This document shows, one piece after another, positions 1 through 11,000 of a stretch of DNA of 26,035 bases. Below the pieces are notes generated by a model. It ran no database searches. It saw only the letters and a list, made by a program, of their open reading frames with translations, and was not told the DNA's origin. How positions within the stretch are numbered: position 1 is the first letter of the stretch; each line of letters opens with the position of its first letter. Source of the DNA: Pigoraptor vietnamica (Eukaryota > Opisthokonta > Filasterea); contig CALSCQ010000341.1 in assembly GCA_943704525.1 (NCBI GenBank), positions 1 to 26,035 of the forward strand, written 5' to 3'. The position numbers were made by a program, and so were the translations under genes.

Positions 1-201
1 GGGGGGGGGAATGAGGCGCGATTCATTCTAATTTCGTTGTCTTGTGTCTTACGTCTTGCGTGGGTTGTCTTGTTGGGGGTGTCACGTAAGAGGGCTAATT
101 TATCGTAAGCGTCCCAATCTCTCTATCTCTCCTTCCATTAGTTTGCTCACGCCTTGTTGTTGTTTTTGTAGCTGACCCTGCTGTGACGTGTGTGTGCGCA
201 G
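1..201 (+). other. 3' part of an intron of the DNAJC13 homologue
   Basis: This stretch lies upstream of the first recognisable exon and ends in a GCGCAG acceptor at 196-201. It begins with a run of nine G, has no coding similarity that I can see, and is T-rich in places (around 150-170). It is read as intron because the following open frame joins in phase to the RME-8 family protein. The donor lies outside the window. Confidence 0.7.
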
Positions 202-1704
202 ACGGGCGACGGTTTCTTTGCGGAGAACAAGGAAAAGCTCATTACGAACGCAATTGTTGCCCTTCTCACGCACGGCGAGCGCCTTGCCGAGATGAGCACA
301 CAGGTGCGTCACTGCGTCTGATTGTTGTGATCGAGGAGAGACTGAGGAGATCTTGACACCGACACTCTGTGTGTGCACGCGTCAAAGTCATCGAGGAAAG
401 CCTATCCTCTTGCATCTTTGGCTTATCATGCACTCGGTGCGCACAGGCTGCTTGCGAACAGTTTGAGGCGATGCGTCGCCTTCTCGCGTCCAAGGCCGGC
501 TTTGAGGCCTTCACGCGCATGCCTGGCTTCCGCGAGAAGCTCGGGAAGCGCGTCGTGCTCGCGTTTAAGACACACGAGGACGCCGTCGCGTACTCTGCCG
601 TCGACGCCATCTCGGCACTGATGTCGCCCATGCACGACAACTACGACCTCGCCATCGAGCAGGCCAACAAGAACGCGCTCCTCGGTTCGCGCGACTTCCT
701 GCAGAAGCTGGTCGACCGTCTCGGCCATTGCGCGCAGACGGGCACGGGCGCGCTGGTGGCGCTCGGACTCCTCGACTTCTTCACGTTTGCGATCTGCGCT
801 CCCTACAGCGAGACGACGGACGCCGAGCAGTTTGATCAGCTGCTGGAGATTGTCGCGAACCTCGAGCGCCGGCTCTTCCGCCTGTTCAACCACCCGTCCA
901 TGGCGATCGTCAAGGGCGCGGGAATGGTCATGCGCGCAATGATCGAGGAGGGCGTCCCGCAGCTGGGCATCCGCATGCAGGAACTCGCGCTGTCGGAGGC
1001 CGCGTTGCTCAAGCACCTCATCACGGCCATGTTCACGCCGAGCTCGGACGTGCGGATGCTGGGCCACCGCGAGCTCAGCCGCCACCTCGTGGGCCTGTGG
1101 ACCGCGGAGAACAAGGCGGCGATGGACCTGTTCCGCCGCATGCTGCCCGCGGGCATGCTTGCGTTCCTCGAGAGCAAGGACCCGATCCCGAAGGAGGAGA
1201 AGGTCAAGCTCAAGACGCGCGACAATTTGAAGAGCGCGCAGGGACGGCGTCGCAAGAAGGGCGACTTTCAGAAGCAGCTGACTCACTGGCGGTCGCGCAT
1301 GGGCATCCGCGTGAAGGCCGAGGTGACGCAGAAGCCCGTCACGTTGCGCCGGCGCCGCCAGCACATCAAGAACGCGCTCAACTGGGACATGCTCTACTGG
1401 CGCATGAAGCAGGTGCGTGTGTGAGTGTGTGCGTTTGCGTGTTCGTGTGTGTGTGGTGCGTGCATGTGTGTGTGTGTGTGTGAGTACGGTGTGCAATTAT
1501 GCAAGTGTCTGTGCATATATGAGTGACTTTGACCCATTATCGCCACTTGGCTGAACGTGCGCTCTTCACACGCGTCGCAGGAGCACGCGCGCACCGACCT
1601 AATCTGGAATCACAAGACGCGCGAGGAGCTCCGCGAGGCCATGGAGGCGGAGTTTAGGGCGTTCAGCATCGACAAGGTGTGAAGACGTGCATGCACGCAC
1701 GCAC

Positions 1705-1748
<44 letters not shown>

Positions 1749-2759
1749 GATGCACACGCACGCACGCGCACACAGTCACGCACGTACGCGCCATTCTTCG
1801 ACGTTCGATACCTTCATCGTGACGCTATGCACCCGCACGCTCACTCTGCATGCTTCGTGCGCAGGATCTGGGCGCGAACGAGGTCATCTCGTGGAACTTC
1901 CTCGAGTTTGAGGTGTTTTACCCTTCGCTCGCGAACGAGATCAAGATTGGCGATCACTACATTCGCATTCTTCTGGAGCAGGGCGCCAAGGCCAACCTCA
2001 TCCCGAATCCCCTCGAGTTCTTCAACGACCTCTACCACCGCTTCCTCCTCTCGACGACGCCGCAGCTCAAGTCGATCTGTCTGCAGGCCATGGCGATTGT
2101 GTACGGCGAGTGCCACCCGAGCATCGGCACATTGTGAGTGGCGCCTCGTTCTCGCGTGTGCGGTGTGGTTACGCCCTTTGGGTGCGAGACCCTGCGTATG
2201 CCTCTCGTGCTTCGCATATCTTTTGCGACGTGCTCTCGACTCCAAACACGCAAATGCAGTGGCTTCAACGCTATCCTTTTATCTCGTCCTAACAGTAACC
2301 CCCACCCTGCGCAGCAACGACACGGCCTTCTTTGTGGGCATGCTGATGAATGCGGGCTCCAAGGAGGAGCGCGACCGCCTCCTCGTCTTCATCCACCAGC
2401 TCATGCTCGTCGAGAAGAACGCCAAGCTGTTCATCGACGCGAACGGCGTTCGCGCGCTCGTCGACCTCCTCACCCTCGCGCACCTGCACACGGACCGCGC
2501 CACGACGCCGATGCAGTCGAACATGATCGAGGCTGGCACGGCCTCGAAGCCGGAGAAGTCCAAGGAGGTGTGTGCGAGTGTGTGTGTGCGCGCGCGTGCT
2601 GTGCGTGCTTGCGTGTGTGTGTGTCTGTGTGTGTGTGAGAGTGTGTGTGTGAGAGAGAGAGAGAGAGTGTGTGTGAGAGAGAGAGAGAGAGAGAGAGTGT
2701 GTGTGTGTGTGTGTGTGTGCGTGTGTGTGTGTCTGTGTGTGTGTGAGTGTGTGTGTGTG

Positions 2760-2817
<58 letters not shown>

Positions 2818-5800
2818 TGTGTGTGTGTGTGTGTGCGTGAGTGCGCGCGCGTGTGTGTGTGTTCTTGTGAGTGTGTGTGTGTATGGCGGCCCCCGATGCC
2901 AGTGATGTGTGCATGTCCTTCTGCCTTCTGTGTCTGAAATGTTGCACCCTATTCGCAGTGGTACTTTGCTGTTGGCGAGGACCAGCGCAAGGGCCCCTTC
3001 TCCATCGATGACTTCATCACCATGTTCGACGCCGGTCAGCTCAAGTCTGACTCAAAGTGCTGGGCCCAGGGCCTCGAGGGCTGGCGAAAGCTCGCCGATA
3101 TTCCGCAGCTGAGGTGGGGATGACTTGACTGTGTGTCGTGCACTTCTGGCTTCCGAGTGTGGCGTTCCGGGTTTTAGTCGCAGTGTCCTTCCTTCCGCCG
3201 TTTGTTCATGTGCGTGGTTGTGCCCAAGCCACTTGCTCATACTGAATCGCCACCACCCCATGAACCCACTTTTCGCCCTCAGGTGGCAAGTGATGGACAA
3301 GTCGACGCCCGTGCTCAACGAGACGGAGCTTGCAACGCTCGCCCTCCGCACGCTCATCCGCGTCGTCGAGTTTTATCCCACGCGCGACAAGGACGGCGCC
3401 ATCGTGCGCCCTCTCCCGCGTGCGAAGCGGCAGATCTCGGACCCGTCCGTGCTCCCCCATCTCGTCAACCTCTTCCTCACGTTCGACCCGTCGCTCGTCG
3501 AGAAAACGGCGACGCTCCTCCACAACGTCATGCAGGACAACCCCATGATGCCCCGCCTGTTCCTCTCGGGCGCCTTCTACTTTGCCCTCATGTACACGGG
3601 TTCGAATCTACTCCCGATCGCGCGTCTTTTTTCGTACACGCACACGCGACAGGCCTTCCGCGCCGAAGAGGGCCACCGCTCGGTCCTGTCGGCCGCGCTC
3701 CCGGAGGCCATGGTGTGCTTCCTCGAGAACCACGGGCCCGAGCGCTTCTCGGAGATCTTCCTCGGTGACTTTGACACGCCCGAGGCCATCTGGAACCACG
3801 AGATGCGCCGCTTCATGATCAACAAGATCGCCGTGCACCTCGCCGAGTTCACGCCGCGCCTCGTCAGCAACACGCGCGCGCTGTTCCTTCACTGCCCGAT
3901 GGCGACGGTCATTTATCCGCAGCTGGAGCACGAGCTGTTTTGCGGCATCTACTACCTGCGCCACCTCTGCGACATTGTGCGGTTCCCCGACTGGCCGATC
4001 ATCAACCAGGCACGTGCGCCCCCTCCGTACTTCCGCTCGTGTTCTCTGTGGAGGCGAAGAGGGTTTAACCCTGATCCCAGTGGTCTCCTTGCCGTCCCCG
4101 TGCGCGCATCGATCTCTCGTGTCCATCCCTTGTGTGCCTCCATCGTGTGTGTCTTGCCACTCTCGCGCGTTGATGGTGATACCACGACGTGATCCCCTCT
4201 GCTGCCACTACTCGAAAGAGCATCCATTCTGACTGTTACGCACCGTACGCATTCGCCCGCGTAGATCGAGCTGCTCAAGGAGATCCTCGAGGAGTGGAAG
4301 AAGGAGGTCGACAAGAAGCCCGAGGCGCTCAGCGTCGACGACGCGCTCGAACTGCTCAACCTCGAGAAGGGCAAGACGCACGACGACGGCGTGATTCGCA
4401 AGGCGTACTTCAAGCTCGCCCAGAAGTACCATCCGGACAAGAATCCCGAGGGCCGCGACATGTTCGAGAAGGTAATCGAAGACATTCCTGTGCCCTCTCA
4501 CCCTTTGTTTGGCTTCCTCTCTTCACCCATGTTGACACTTTGCGCTTGAATTGGGCGGCTTGCATTTTTTTTCGCTTGCGGCCGCTTTTGCGCCAATGAT
4601 GGCGTCGCCGTCTCCTCCCCTTGCCTCTTCCCCTGTGTGCAATACTCGGTTGAAATTCCCTTTGAATCCCTTGTCGCTGATGCCACAATCTCCTCACCTG
4701 CGAGCACAGGTGCTCAAGGCGTACGAGTTCCTCTGCACGCGCTCGGCTCTCAAGCTGGACGGCCCCGACCCCAACCGCATCGACCTCCTCATCCGCGCCC
4801 AGTCGATCCTCTACGTCCGCCACCCGGACATTCTCGAGCCTTACAAGTACGCCGGTTACCCGATGCTCCTCCGGACTGTCCAGATGGAGACGGCCTACGA
4901 GGACCTCTTCTCGCGCTCGACGCCCCTCCTCCCGGCCGCCTCCGAGCTCGCGTATCACACGGTCAACGTCTCTGCGCTCAACGCGGAGGAACTCCGTCGC
5001 GACGGCGGCATTGAGCTGCTTGCCGAGGCCCTCACGCGCTGCGTCAGCGCCATCTCCCCGCGCACGACCCCCGAGGAACTGTCGGTCGTCGTGTCTGGAC
5101 ACATTCTCAAGTGCTTCGCCGTCTGCGGGCGCTTCCCGGAGTGCCGCGCGCGCCTGCGCGAGCTCCCGCACGTCGTCAAGGACCTCTCGCGGTGCCTGTG
5201 GTTCCGCGGGGCGCCCAAGCTGACGGTCGCCGCGCTCGAGTGTGCCGCGTCGATCGCCGCGGATCAGCTGCTGCAGGACAAGCTCGTCGACAACGGCGCC
5301 CTCTGGCACCTCCTTCTGTATCTGTTCGACTACGACTACACGCTCGACGAGGGCGGCGTGGAGGCGTCTGCGGAGAACAACAAGCAGGAAATTCTCAACC
5401 AGCACGCGCGGCTTGCCCTTCGCGCTCTCGCGCGCATGGGAGGCTACCTCAAGGCGCCCGGGGACGAGACGCCGAAGAACCCGCGCGTGACGACGTCGCT
5501 GCGTGCGCTGATTACGCCGTACCTCGCGCGGCAGCTCGAGAAGGACCAGCCCATGGAAGTCCTCAAGATTGTCTGCAGCAACGCCGAGAACCCCTACCTC
5601 ATCTGGAACAACGGGACGCGCGTCGAGGTCAAGGACTGGCTCGAGAAGCAGCAGGAGTCGGTCGTCCGCCACGGCGTGCAGGACCCCGCCCTCGGCACGA
5701 CGTTTGTGTTCTCGGCCCTCGAGGACGAGCTGCGCGTCGGCGACATTTACATTCGCATCTACAACATTCAGCCGACCTTCCAGCTCGAAGATCCCGCGCT

Positions 5801-7391
5801 GTTTGCAAAGTCGATCCTCGACTACCTCGAGGAGCGGGGCCCGCGCGTTGCCCAGACGGCGGAGGCTGCGTCGTCGGAGGGCGGTGCCGTGGGCGAGCGC
5901 ACCAAGCAGCTCGAGCACGCGCGCATGACGCTCACGGCAATGCGCAACCTCCTCGCGAACAACGCCGGCCTGGAGAAGGGCTTCCTCGGCCGCCTCCCGG
6001 TCCTCTATCCGTACCTCGCGGCGGAAGACGACGGCGGCGTGCAGGTCGCTGCGCTCGAGGTGATTGCGGCGATCACGGCGAATCCCGAGTGCGTCACGGC
6101 GATTGCGGAGGCCGGCATGCTCGGCCGCATTGCGCTCGTCGCGGACAAGGTGACGGCGTCGTACGACCCCATCCTGCGCATCGTCCACCACCTGTCGAGC
6201 AACAACAAGATTGTCGCCGAGGTCCTCTCGAAGGGCGTCGTCCTCTACCTGCTCGAGATGTTCTGCTGTTCGCTCAAGACGCCCATACGCGAGCAGACGG
6301 CCGGCGTGTTTGCCAAGTTGGCGGCCAACAAGCTGCACGGGCCGAAGGTGTCGATCGTCCTCTCAAAGTTCATCCCGGCCGTCTTCCTCGACGCGATGCG
6401 CGAGAACACTGAGGCCGCCGTCAACATGTTCGAGTCGCAGCAGGAGAACCCCGAGCTCATCTGGAACGACAACGCCCGCAAGAAGGTCAAGGAAACGATC
6501 AAGGCCATGCGCGCCGAACTCGCGTCGGAGCAGCGCCGCAACCCTGACTTCCAGTGGAAGCTGTCCGACGACTTTGAGGTCGTGTACGCCGAGCTGCAGG
6601 GCGAGATCCTCATCGGGGGCGTATACCTGTCGCTGTTCGTCAAGAACCCCGGCTGGGCGCTGCGCAACCCGCGCCAGTTCCTCGTCGCCCTCATGGAGCG
6701 CTACGTGCTCTACGTGTCTCGCAAGAGCGCGGACGAGGAGGTCCTCAAGAACCTCTCGGCGGCCATCTGCGGCCTGCTGCGCACGCAGGCGGGCATGAGC
6801 GACCAGGTGGCGTCGATGGGCCACATACCCAAGGTGCTCCCGGCGCTCGAGAACGACAACGTGGTCTTCCGCAAGTCGTGCATGGACATGATCCACCAGT
6901 TTGCCGACTGCGTCAACTGCACCGAGAAGCTCGGCCAGACGCAGTGCATCAAGCCGATGATGAAGGCGATGGACGAGACGCGAGAGCTCGCCGGGACGGG
7001 CGCCGAGGCCATTCGCCGCATGGCCGACAACAACAGCTGCGAGAAGGGCTGCATCGTCGCACAGGCGCTCAAGGCGAACCTCGTCCCCTTCCTCCTCGGG
7101 CTGCTCGAGCGCGGCCTCGAGGTCGTCGAGAACCCCGCGGCGACAAAGGCGCACATTGCCAACGCCCTCAAGAGCCTCGCGAAGGACGTGGTGCACGGGG
7201 AGGAGGTCCAGCGCAAGCTCGACGCGAGCCCTATTTGGGCTGCCTACCGCGACCAGAAGCACGACCTGTTCATCACGGGGACGGGCATTGCCGGCTACCT
7301 CACGGGACCGGTCGCCGCCACCAAGGGCTATCTTACGGCGGGGCCCGCGAACGCGTCTGCCGAGCACCCGCCGCCCGTCGACAACGACTGA
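202..7391 (+). CDS. DNAJC13: DNAJC13/RME-8 endosomal J-domain co-chaperone (5' partial, 9 exons)
   Basis: RME-8 recruits Hsc70 to endosomes and acts with the retromer/SNX and WASH machinery in cargo recycling. Exons: 202-303, 447-1412, 1581-1676, 1865-2133, 2315-2567, 2959-3113, 3283-4009, 4265-4471 and 4710-7391 (TGA). They encode 1818 residues; roughly 400 N-terminal residues of the family lie upstream. All four family IWN repeats are present, starting near residues 364, 783, 1223 and 1509 of the fragment (DNA 1602, 3788, 5601, 6459). A GYF_2-like domain fills exon 2959-3113 ([21 protein letters not shown]). The J domain spans the 4471/4710 junction with HPD at 4430-4438, followed by [11 protein letters not shown] and KAYEFLCT. 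The tail keeps GYLTGP, GYLTAG and PPPVD. Intron phases are 0,0,0,2,0,2,0,0, and the last exon is 2.7 kb without an intron. Armadillo-like helical repeats are expected elsewhere from the family. Identity is very secure; exon edges are inferred from frame and homology. Confidence 0.96.
1697..1747. repeat. (CA)n microsatellite in a DNAJC13 intron
   Basis: Nearly pure CA dinucleotide tract within the intron 1677-1864, with further CACG-rich sequence on both sides. It explains the His-Thr open frames seen in this region. Confidence 0.9.
2568..2958 (+). repeat. Microsatellite-rich intron: compound (TG)n/(GA)n
   Basis: This 391-base intron lies between the exon ending in SKE and the GYF-domain exon, and is the largest complete intron in the window. 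From about 2568 to 2880 it is almost entirely TG and GA dinucleotides, with at least three TG-to-GA switches. The longest GA run is about 2763-2815. Donor is GAG|GTGTGT and acceptor is TTCGCAG. The transcript strand carries purine-rich GA, so the tract is not a pyrimidine tract for splicing. Confidence 0.92.
4010..4264 (+). other. GC-AG intron of the DNAJC13 homologue
   Basis: The upstream exon ends FPDWPIINQ (CAG at 4007-4009) and is followed by GCACGT. The downstream exon begins [11 protein letters not shown] after CGTAG. Joining at CAG|GC keeps the frame and gives the same spacing as animal DNAJC13 between FPDWPI and the LLK residues. The nearest GT, at 4014, breaks the frame. This is therefore best read as a GC-AG intron with otherwise good donor consensus (G at +5, T at +6). 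Confidence 0.8.
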
Positions 7392-8062
7392 ACCGCGCGT
7401 GAGCCGCGTCGTGTGCCGCTCTCTCCCGTGGGCGCCACGTGTAATGTGTGTGTAGTGAGCGGGCACTCAATTTCTTCCTTTTCCTCTTTCGCTTTGTGCG
7501 TGTGCGTGCGTGTAGTTTGTACGCGGTCTGCGTCACCTGGAATCAAACGGCGATTCACTGACGGCCTTCCCCCATTGACTGCCGGATTCAGCGCAGCCGA
7601 CCCCTCTCTTATCACGTGACGGACCCCTTCCCCCTTCTTCAGCTAGTCTTTCTTCATGCACACTTCGTCTCTTCTCGCCAACACTATGTTGTTCGCATTC
7701 GTTTCCATTCCCGTTTTCTTTTTTTGTGCCAGCCGCCGTCGAGGCGACTATAGGCCGTGTTCATTGTGGGATGTCCCCGACATGCAAACAACGCGCAGCA
7801 CGAGCTCAAGCGCACGCGCGAACGCAATCACAAGCGAATCGCGGGCGTCCGCAAGAACACCAAGATACACAAAACAATCCAGACAAAAGAAATTGCACAA
7901 AGAAAAGGTGAGTCGAAAAAGATGCAAAAACCTGTAGAAGAAAAGGTGGCTCAAAGCGCGCGCATCGCCCCTTCACCCAGAAGCGACGAGGCGCGCGCCA
8001 AAAGGCAAGAGATGGTGCTGTGCTTAGCGCATCGCGCGATCGCGTGCACGCACGCGGAGTGT
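7392..8062. other. Convergent intergenic spacer between DNAJC13 and the laminin-like gene
   Basis: 671 bases holding the 3' UTRs of two converging genes. A TGTAA pentamer lies at 7439-7443, about 50 bases after the DNAJC13 stop, and could be a polyadenylation element; no AATAAA is evident. A TCACGTGAC palindrome lies at about 7612-7620. On the plus strand, a long T-rich tract ends in a GTGCCAG acceptor-like site at 7732, and AAAAG|GTGAGT, a perfect donor, lies at 7907/7908. The piece between is Lys/Arg-rich in one frame but has no recognisable family. No confident gene is called. Confidence 0.6.
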
Positions 8063-11000
8063 CTAGTTGAAGCTGGCGCCCGCGCCGAGGAGGACGGCCG
8101 TCGTGACGGGGATGCTCTTGCCCGAAAGCACAATGCTCCACACGCGTCCGACAAAGCCCGTGTTGGTCGACGAGCCCGGCACCGTCGCAAACGACGAGCC
8201 TCCGACCCACAGGCCGGCGACGTTGTCGACTGAGACAGCAGGACTGTCGTCGTTCGTCGCGTCCGACGAGCTCTCCGCGCCGCCAGCGACGGCGAGGTTC
8301 ACGTGCGACCTGCCGCCGACGACCGACGCCGTGACCACCACGTTGATCGTGCCGGCGCCGAGGACGTTGGCACCCGTCACAGTGTGTGCGTCGGCGTTGC
8401 CCGTGCTCCACGTGAACGTGAGGGCACCCCCGACAATCTCGAGGACCGCAAAGTCCTTGCCATCGACCGACGAGGCCGCAAAGACAATGCCGTTGGCCGT
8501 CGCCGTGAGCGAGAGCGAAAGCGTAAAGGCGCTGCCGAGCGAGCGGGGAAGGAAGCGCGCAAACGAGGGGCTGGCAAAGTTGAGCGCCGTGCCGCCGCCA
8601 ACCTCGACCGCCTTGACCCTGGGGTCCGAGACCTCGACGACGGCACCGCCAACGGCCGCGTCGAGCGCGCGCGAGGCGTCGCTGATCGAAACGCCAAAGA
8701 TGTAGCCGACGTACGCGGGGTTGTCGGCGACGGCGCGGGGGATGAACTGGAGGTTCGACGCGGGGTTGAAGCGGCCAAAGTAGAGCGGGCCCGTCGCATC
8801 AATCGTGCCGGGGCTGCCGACCTTGACCTGAATGTTGAGGTTCTGCGGCGAGCCGCCCACGTGGTTGCCTTCAGCATCCTTGAGCGTGATCGTGACGACG
8901 TTGGCCGCAATCGTGAGGGCGACGCTGTACTCCTTGCCGTCGTTGACGCTGACCGACGAACGCCAAATGGTCGCGCCGTTGCACGCAGTGAAGTCATCGT
9001 TGCACGTGCCGTACCCGGCGGGCGCAAACGAGAACGTGAGGCGGCCCTGGTAGAGGTAGATGAGCGCGTGGTCCTGGAACGTGCCCTGGCGGAACGTGCC
9101 AAACAGCGTGCCCTTCGTCGCCGTCGTGAAGAACGAGAACTTGGCATTCCATGCCAGCGCGGCCGTGAAGGCGCTCGGGGCCGTGAAGCCGACGAACTCG
9201 CTGCCCGTGAAGGCGTACGCGTCGCGGAACTGGCATCGCGCGCCGCTGAGGTTCGGCGGGCACCCAACGCACTTGTAGCCCTCGGCGTCGCCGGCGTCCG
9301 CCTGGCACGTGCCCGCAGAGCAAGGGTTGCTGTCGCACGCGTTGAAGACCGTCGAGCACGTCTTGCCGCGGAAGCCGGGCGCGCACGAGCACTCAAAGTC
9401 CGTGTCAGAGCTGGCGCACGTGGCGCCGTTGAGGCAAACGGCGACGCCGCCGTCCGTGCATTTGTCCACGACGGCGACGCAGTCGTCGTCCGTCTCGACC
9501 TCGTTGGCGTTGCAGTAGCATGCAAAGTCGCCGCCGCCAATGTCGCGGCAGTGCTTCTTCCCGCACGGGTTCCCGGTGCACGAAGACTCCGTCTCGAGGG
9601 CATCGAGCCGAGCCTTAATGCCGTTGATCGCCGTGCGAATCGGGGCGAGCGCAGCGTCAATCTGGCCTGCGATGCGCGCGTCCAGTCCATCGGCCATGTG
9701 TTCAAGACCGTCCACGGCGACGCTAATCCCGTGCACCTGGTCGCCGAGGGAGGCAATGTTGAGGTTGGCAGCCGTAATGGCTCCCTCCGCCGTCGTAAGG
9801 CGTCCATCCAGCGCCGCGTCCATGCCGCTGTTCTCGAGGGCGGCGACGCGGTGGTCCAGGTCCGCAATGTCGCCGGCGGCGTCGGCAATCGCCGCCGCAT
9901 TCATCGTGTTGGCGTCGCGGATGCCCTTAATGTCCACCTTCGAGAGCGTGTCGATCGACGACGCCAGGCCCGAAAACTTGTCGTACAGATCCGCCACCTG
10001 GCCGTCAATACCGTTCAAGTGGTTGCTGTTCGTGTCGACGCGACCGTCGAGTTGCGACAGGTGGGCGTTGATGCCTGCCAACGCGTCCTGCAGCACGGTA
10101 ATCGCGCCGTCGACTGCATTAAGGTGCCCGCCGACGGAGCCGAATCCTGCGGCCATGTCGCCCCGAATGTCGGCAAGGTTCTGGTTAACCTCGTCCGAGA
10201 GGTCGCTAATGGCCTGCGCAAAGCCGCTCGCAAGGTCAATCGCAGACGTGGCCTTGTTCGACGACGCTGTCGCCTTTGTCTCAATCGCCGTGATGCGGTT
10301 GTTGAGGACCGACCCGTCGAGGCCCACAAACGTGACAAATGTCGCGTTGAGCATCGTAAGCCCGTCAATCGCCGTCGCGAGGCGGTTCTCGGCGGGGATG
10401 ACGCGGAGGTTGAGCAGATCGAGCGTGCACGAGTCGCACGGCGTGCAGACGACGTACAGGTTGTTCTTGCGGCCGTCGCCGTTGGCGTTCACCGTCGACC
10501 TCTGGTACCCAATCTTGCACGTGTCGCACCCGTCGCCCGTGTAGCCCTCCTTGCATGCCGTGCACTTGTAGTCGCCGGGGTTGGGGTTCGCGCCAACGCC
10601 GACGCACTTGTCGCCCGCAATGCCGAGCGCGACGCCAACGCGGTCCACAGACTGCCCGTTGCAGTCGCACTTGAAGCACTTGTTGGGGTTGCCGCTGCCG
10701 TCGAGGACGGTGCGGTCCTGGCGCTTAGCGTTGCCGTACCAGCCGTCCTTGCACGTGCCGCAGTCGTCGCCCGTCGTCTGGCCGATGCAGTTCTGGCACT
10801 TGGGCGAGAGCAGCGACGTGACGCAGTTGTCGTTCGTGCCGTACAGGTTGATGTTCGAGTAGCACACGCAGTCGTGGCACACGTCAAAGCCACCGCCGAG
10901 CGGCGTCGTGGGAATGCCGTAGTAGCGCTTGGCGTTGCAGCCCGTGCACTGGCGGCCAGTGTACTTGGACTCGTCGTTGATGAGGAAGCCGTCCTTCCAG

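Noticed and set aside
2568-2947. Open frames of Val-Cys, Arg-Glu, His-Thr and Leu-Ser repeats on both strands
   Set aside because: They are translations of TG and GA dinucleotide repeats within an intron.
3598-3612. GGTTCGAATCT, resembling a tRNA B box
   Set aside because: It encodes part of MYTGSNLLP in a conserved DNAJC13 exon, and no acceptor stem, A box or anticodon arm can be built around it.
4551-4709. In-frame upstream extension starting with ATG before the long last DNAJC13 exon
   Set aside because: This is the end of an intron. The family sequence joins EKVLKAYEF directly across 4471/4710, and the extension is unlike the family.
4410-6338. Minus-strand open frame of 642 codons across DNAJC13 exons
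   Set aside because: It overlaps a strongly conserved J-domain protein on the other strand, crosses its splice sites, and has Arg/Glu/Val-rich shadow composition.
7757-8233. Plus-strand open frame of 158 codons in the convergent spacer
   Set aside because: It has no recognisable family, starts at a non-ATG codon and runs into the antisense of the laminin-like gene. Only the splice-site pair within it was kept, as a weak finding.
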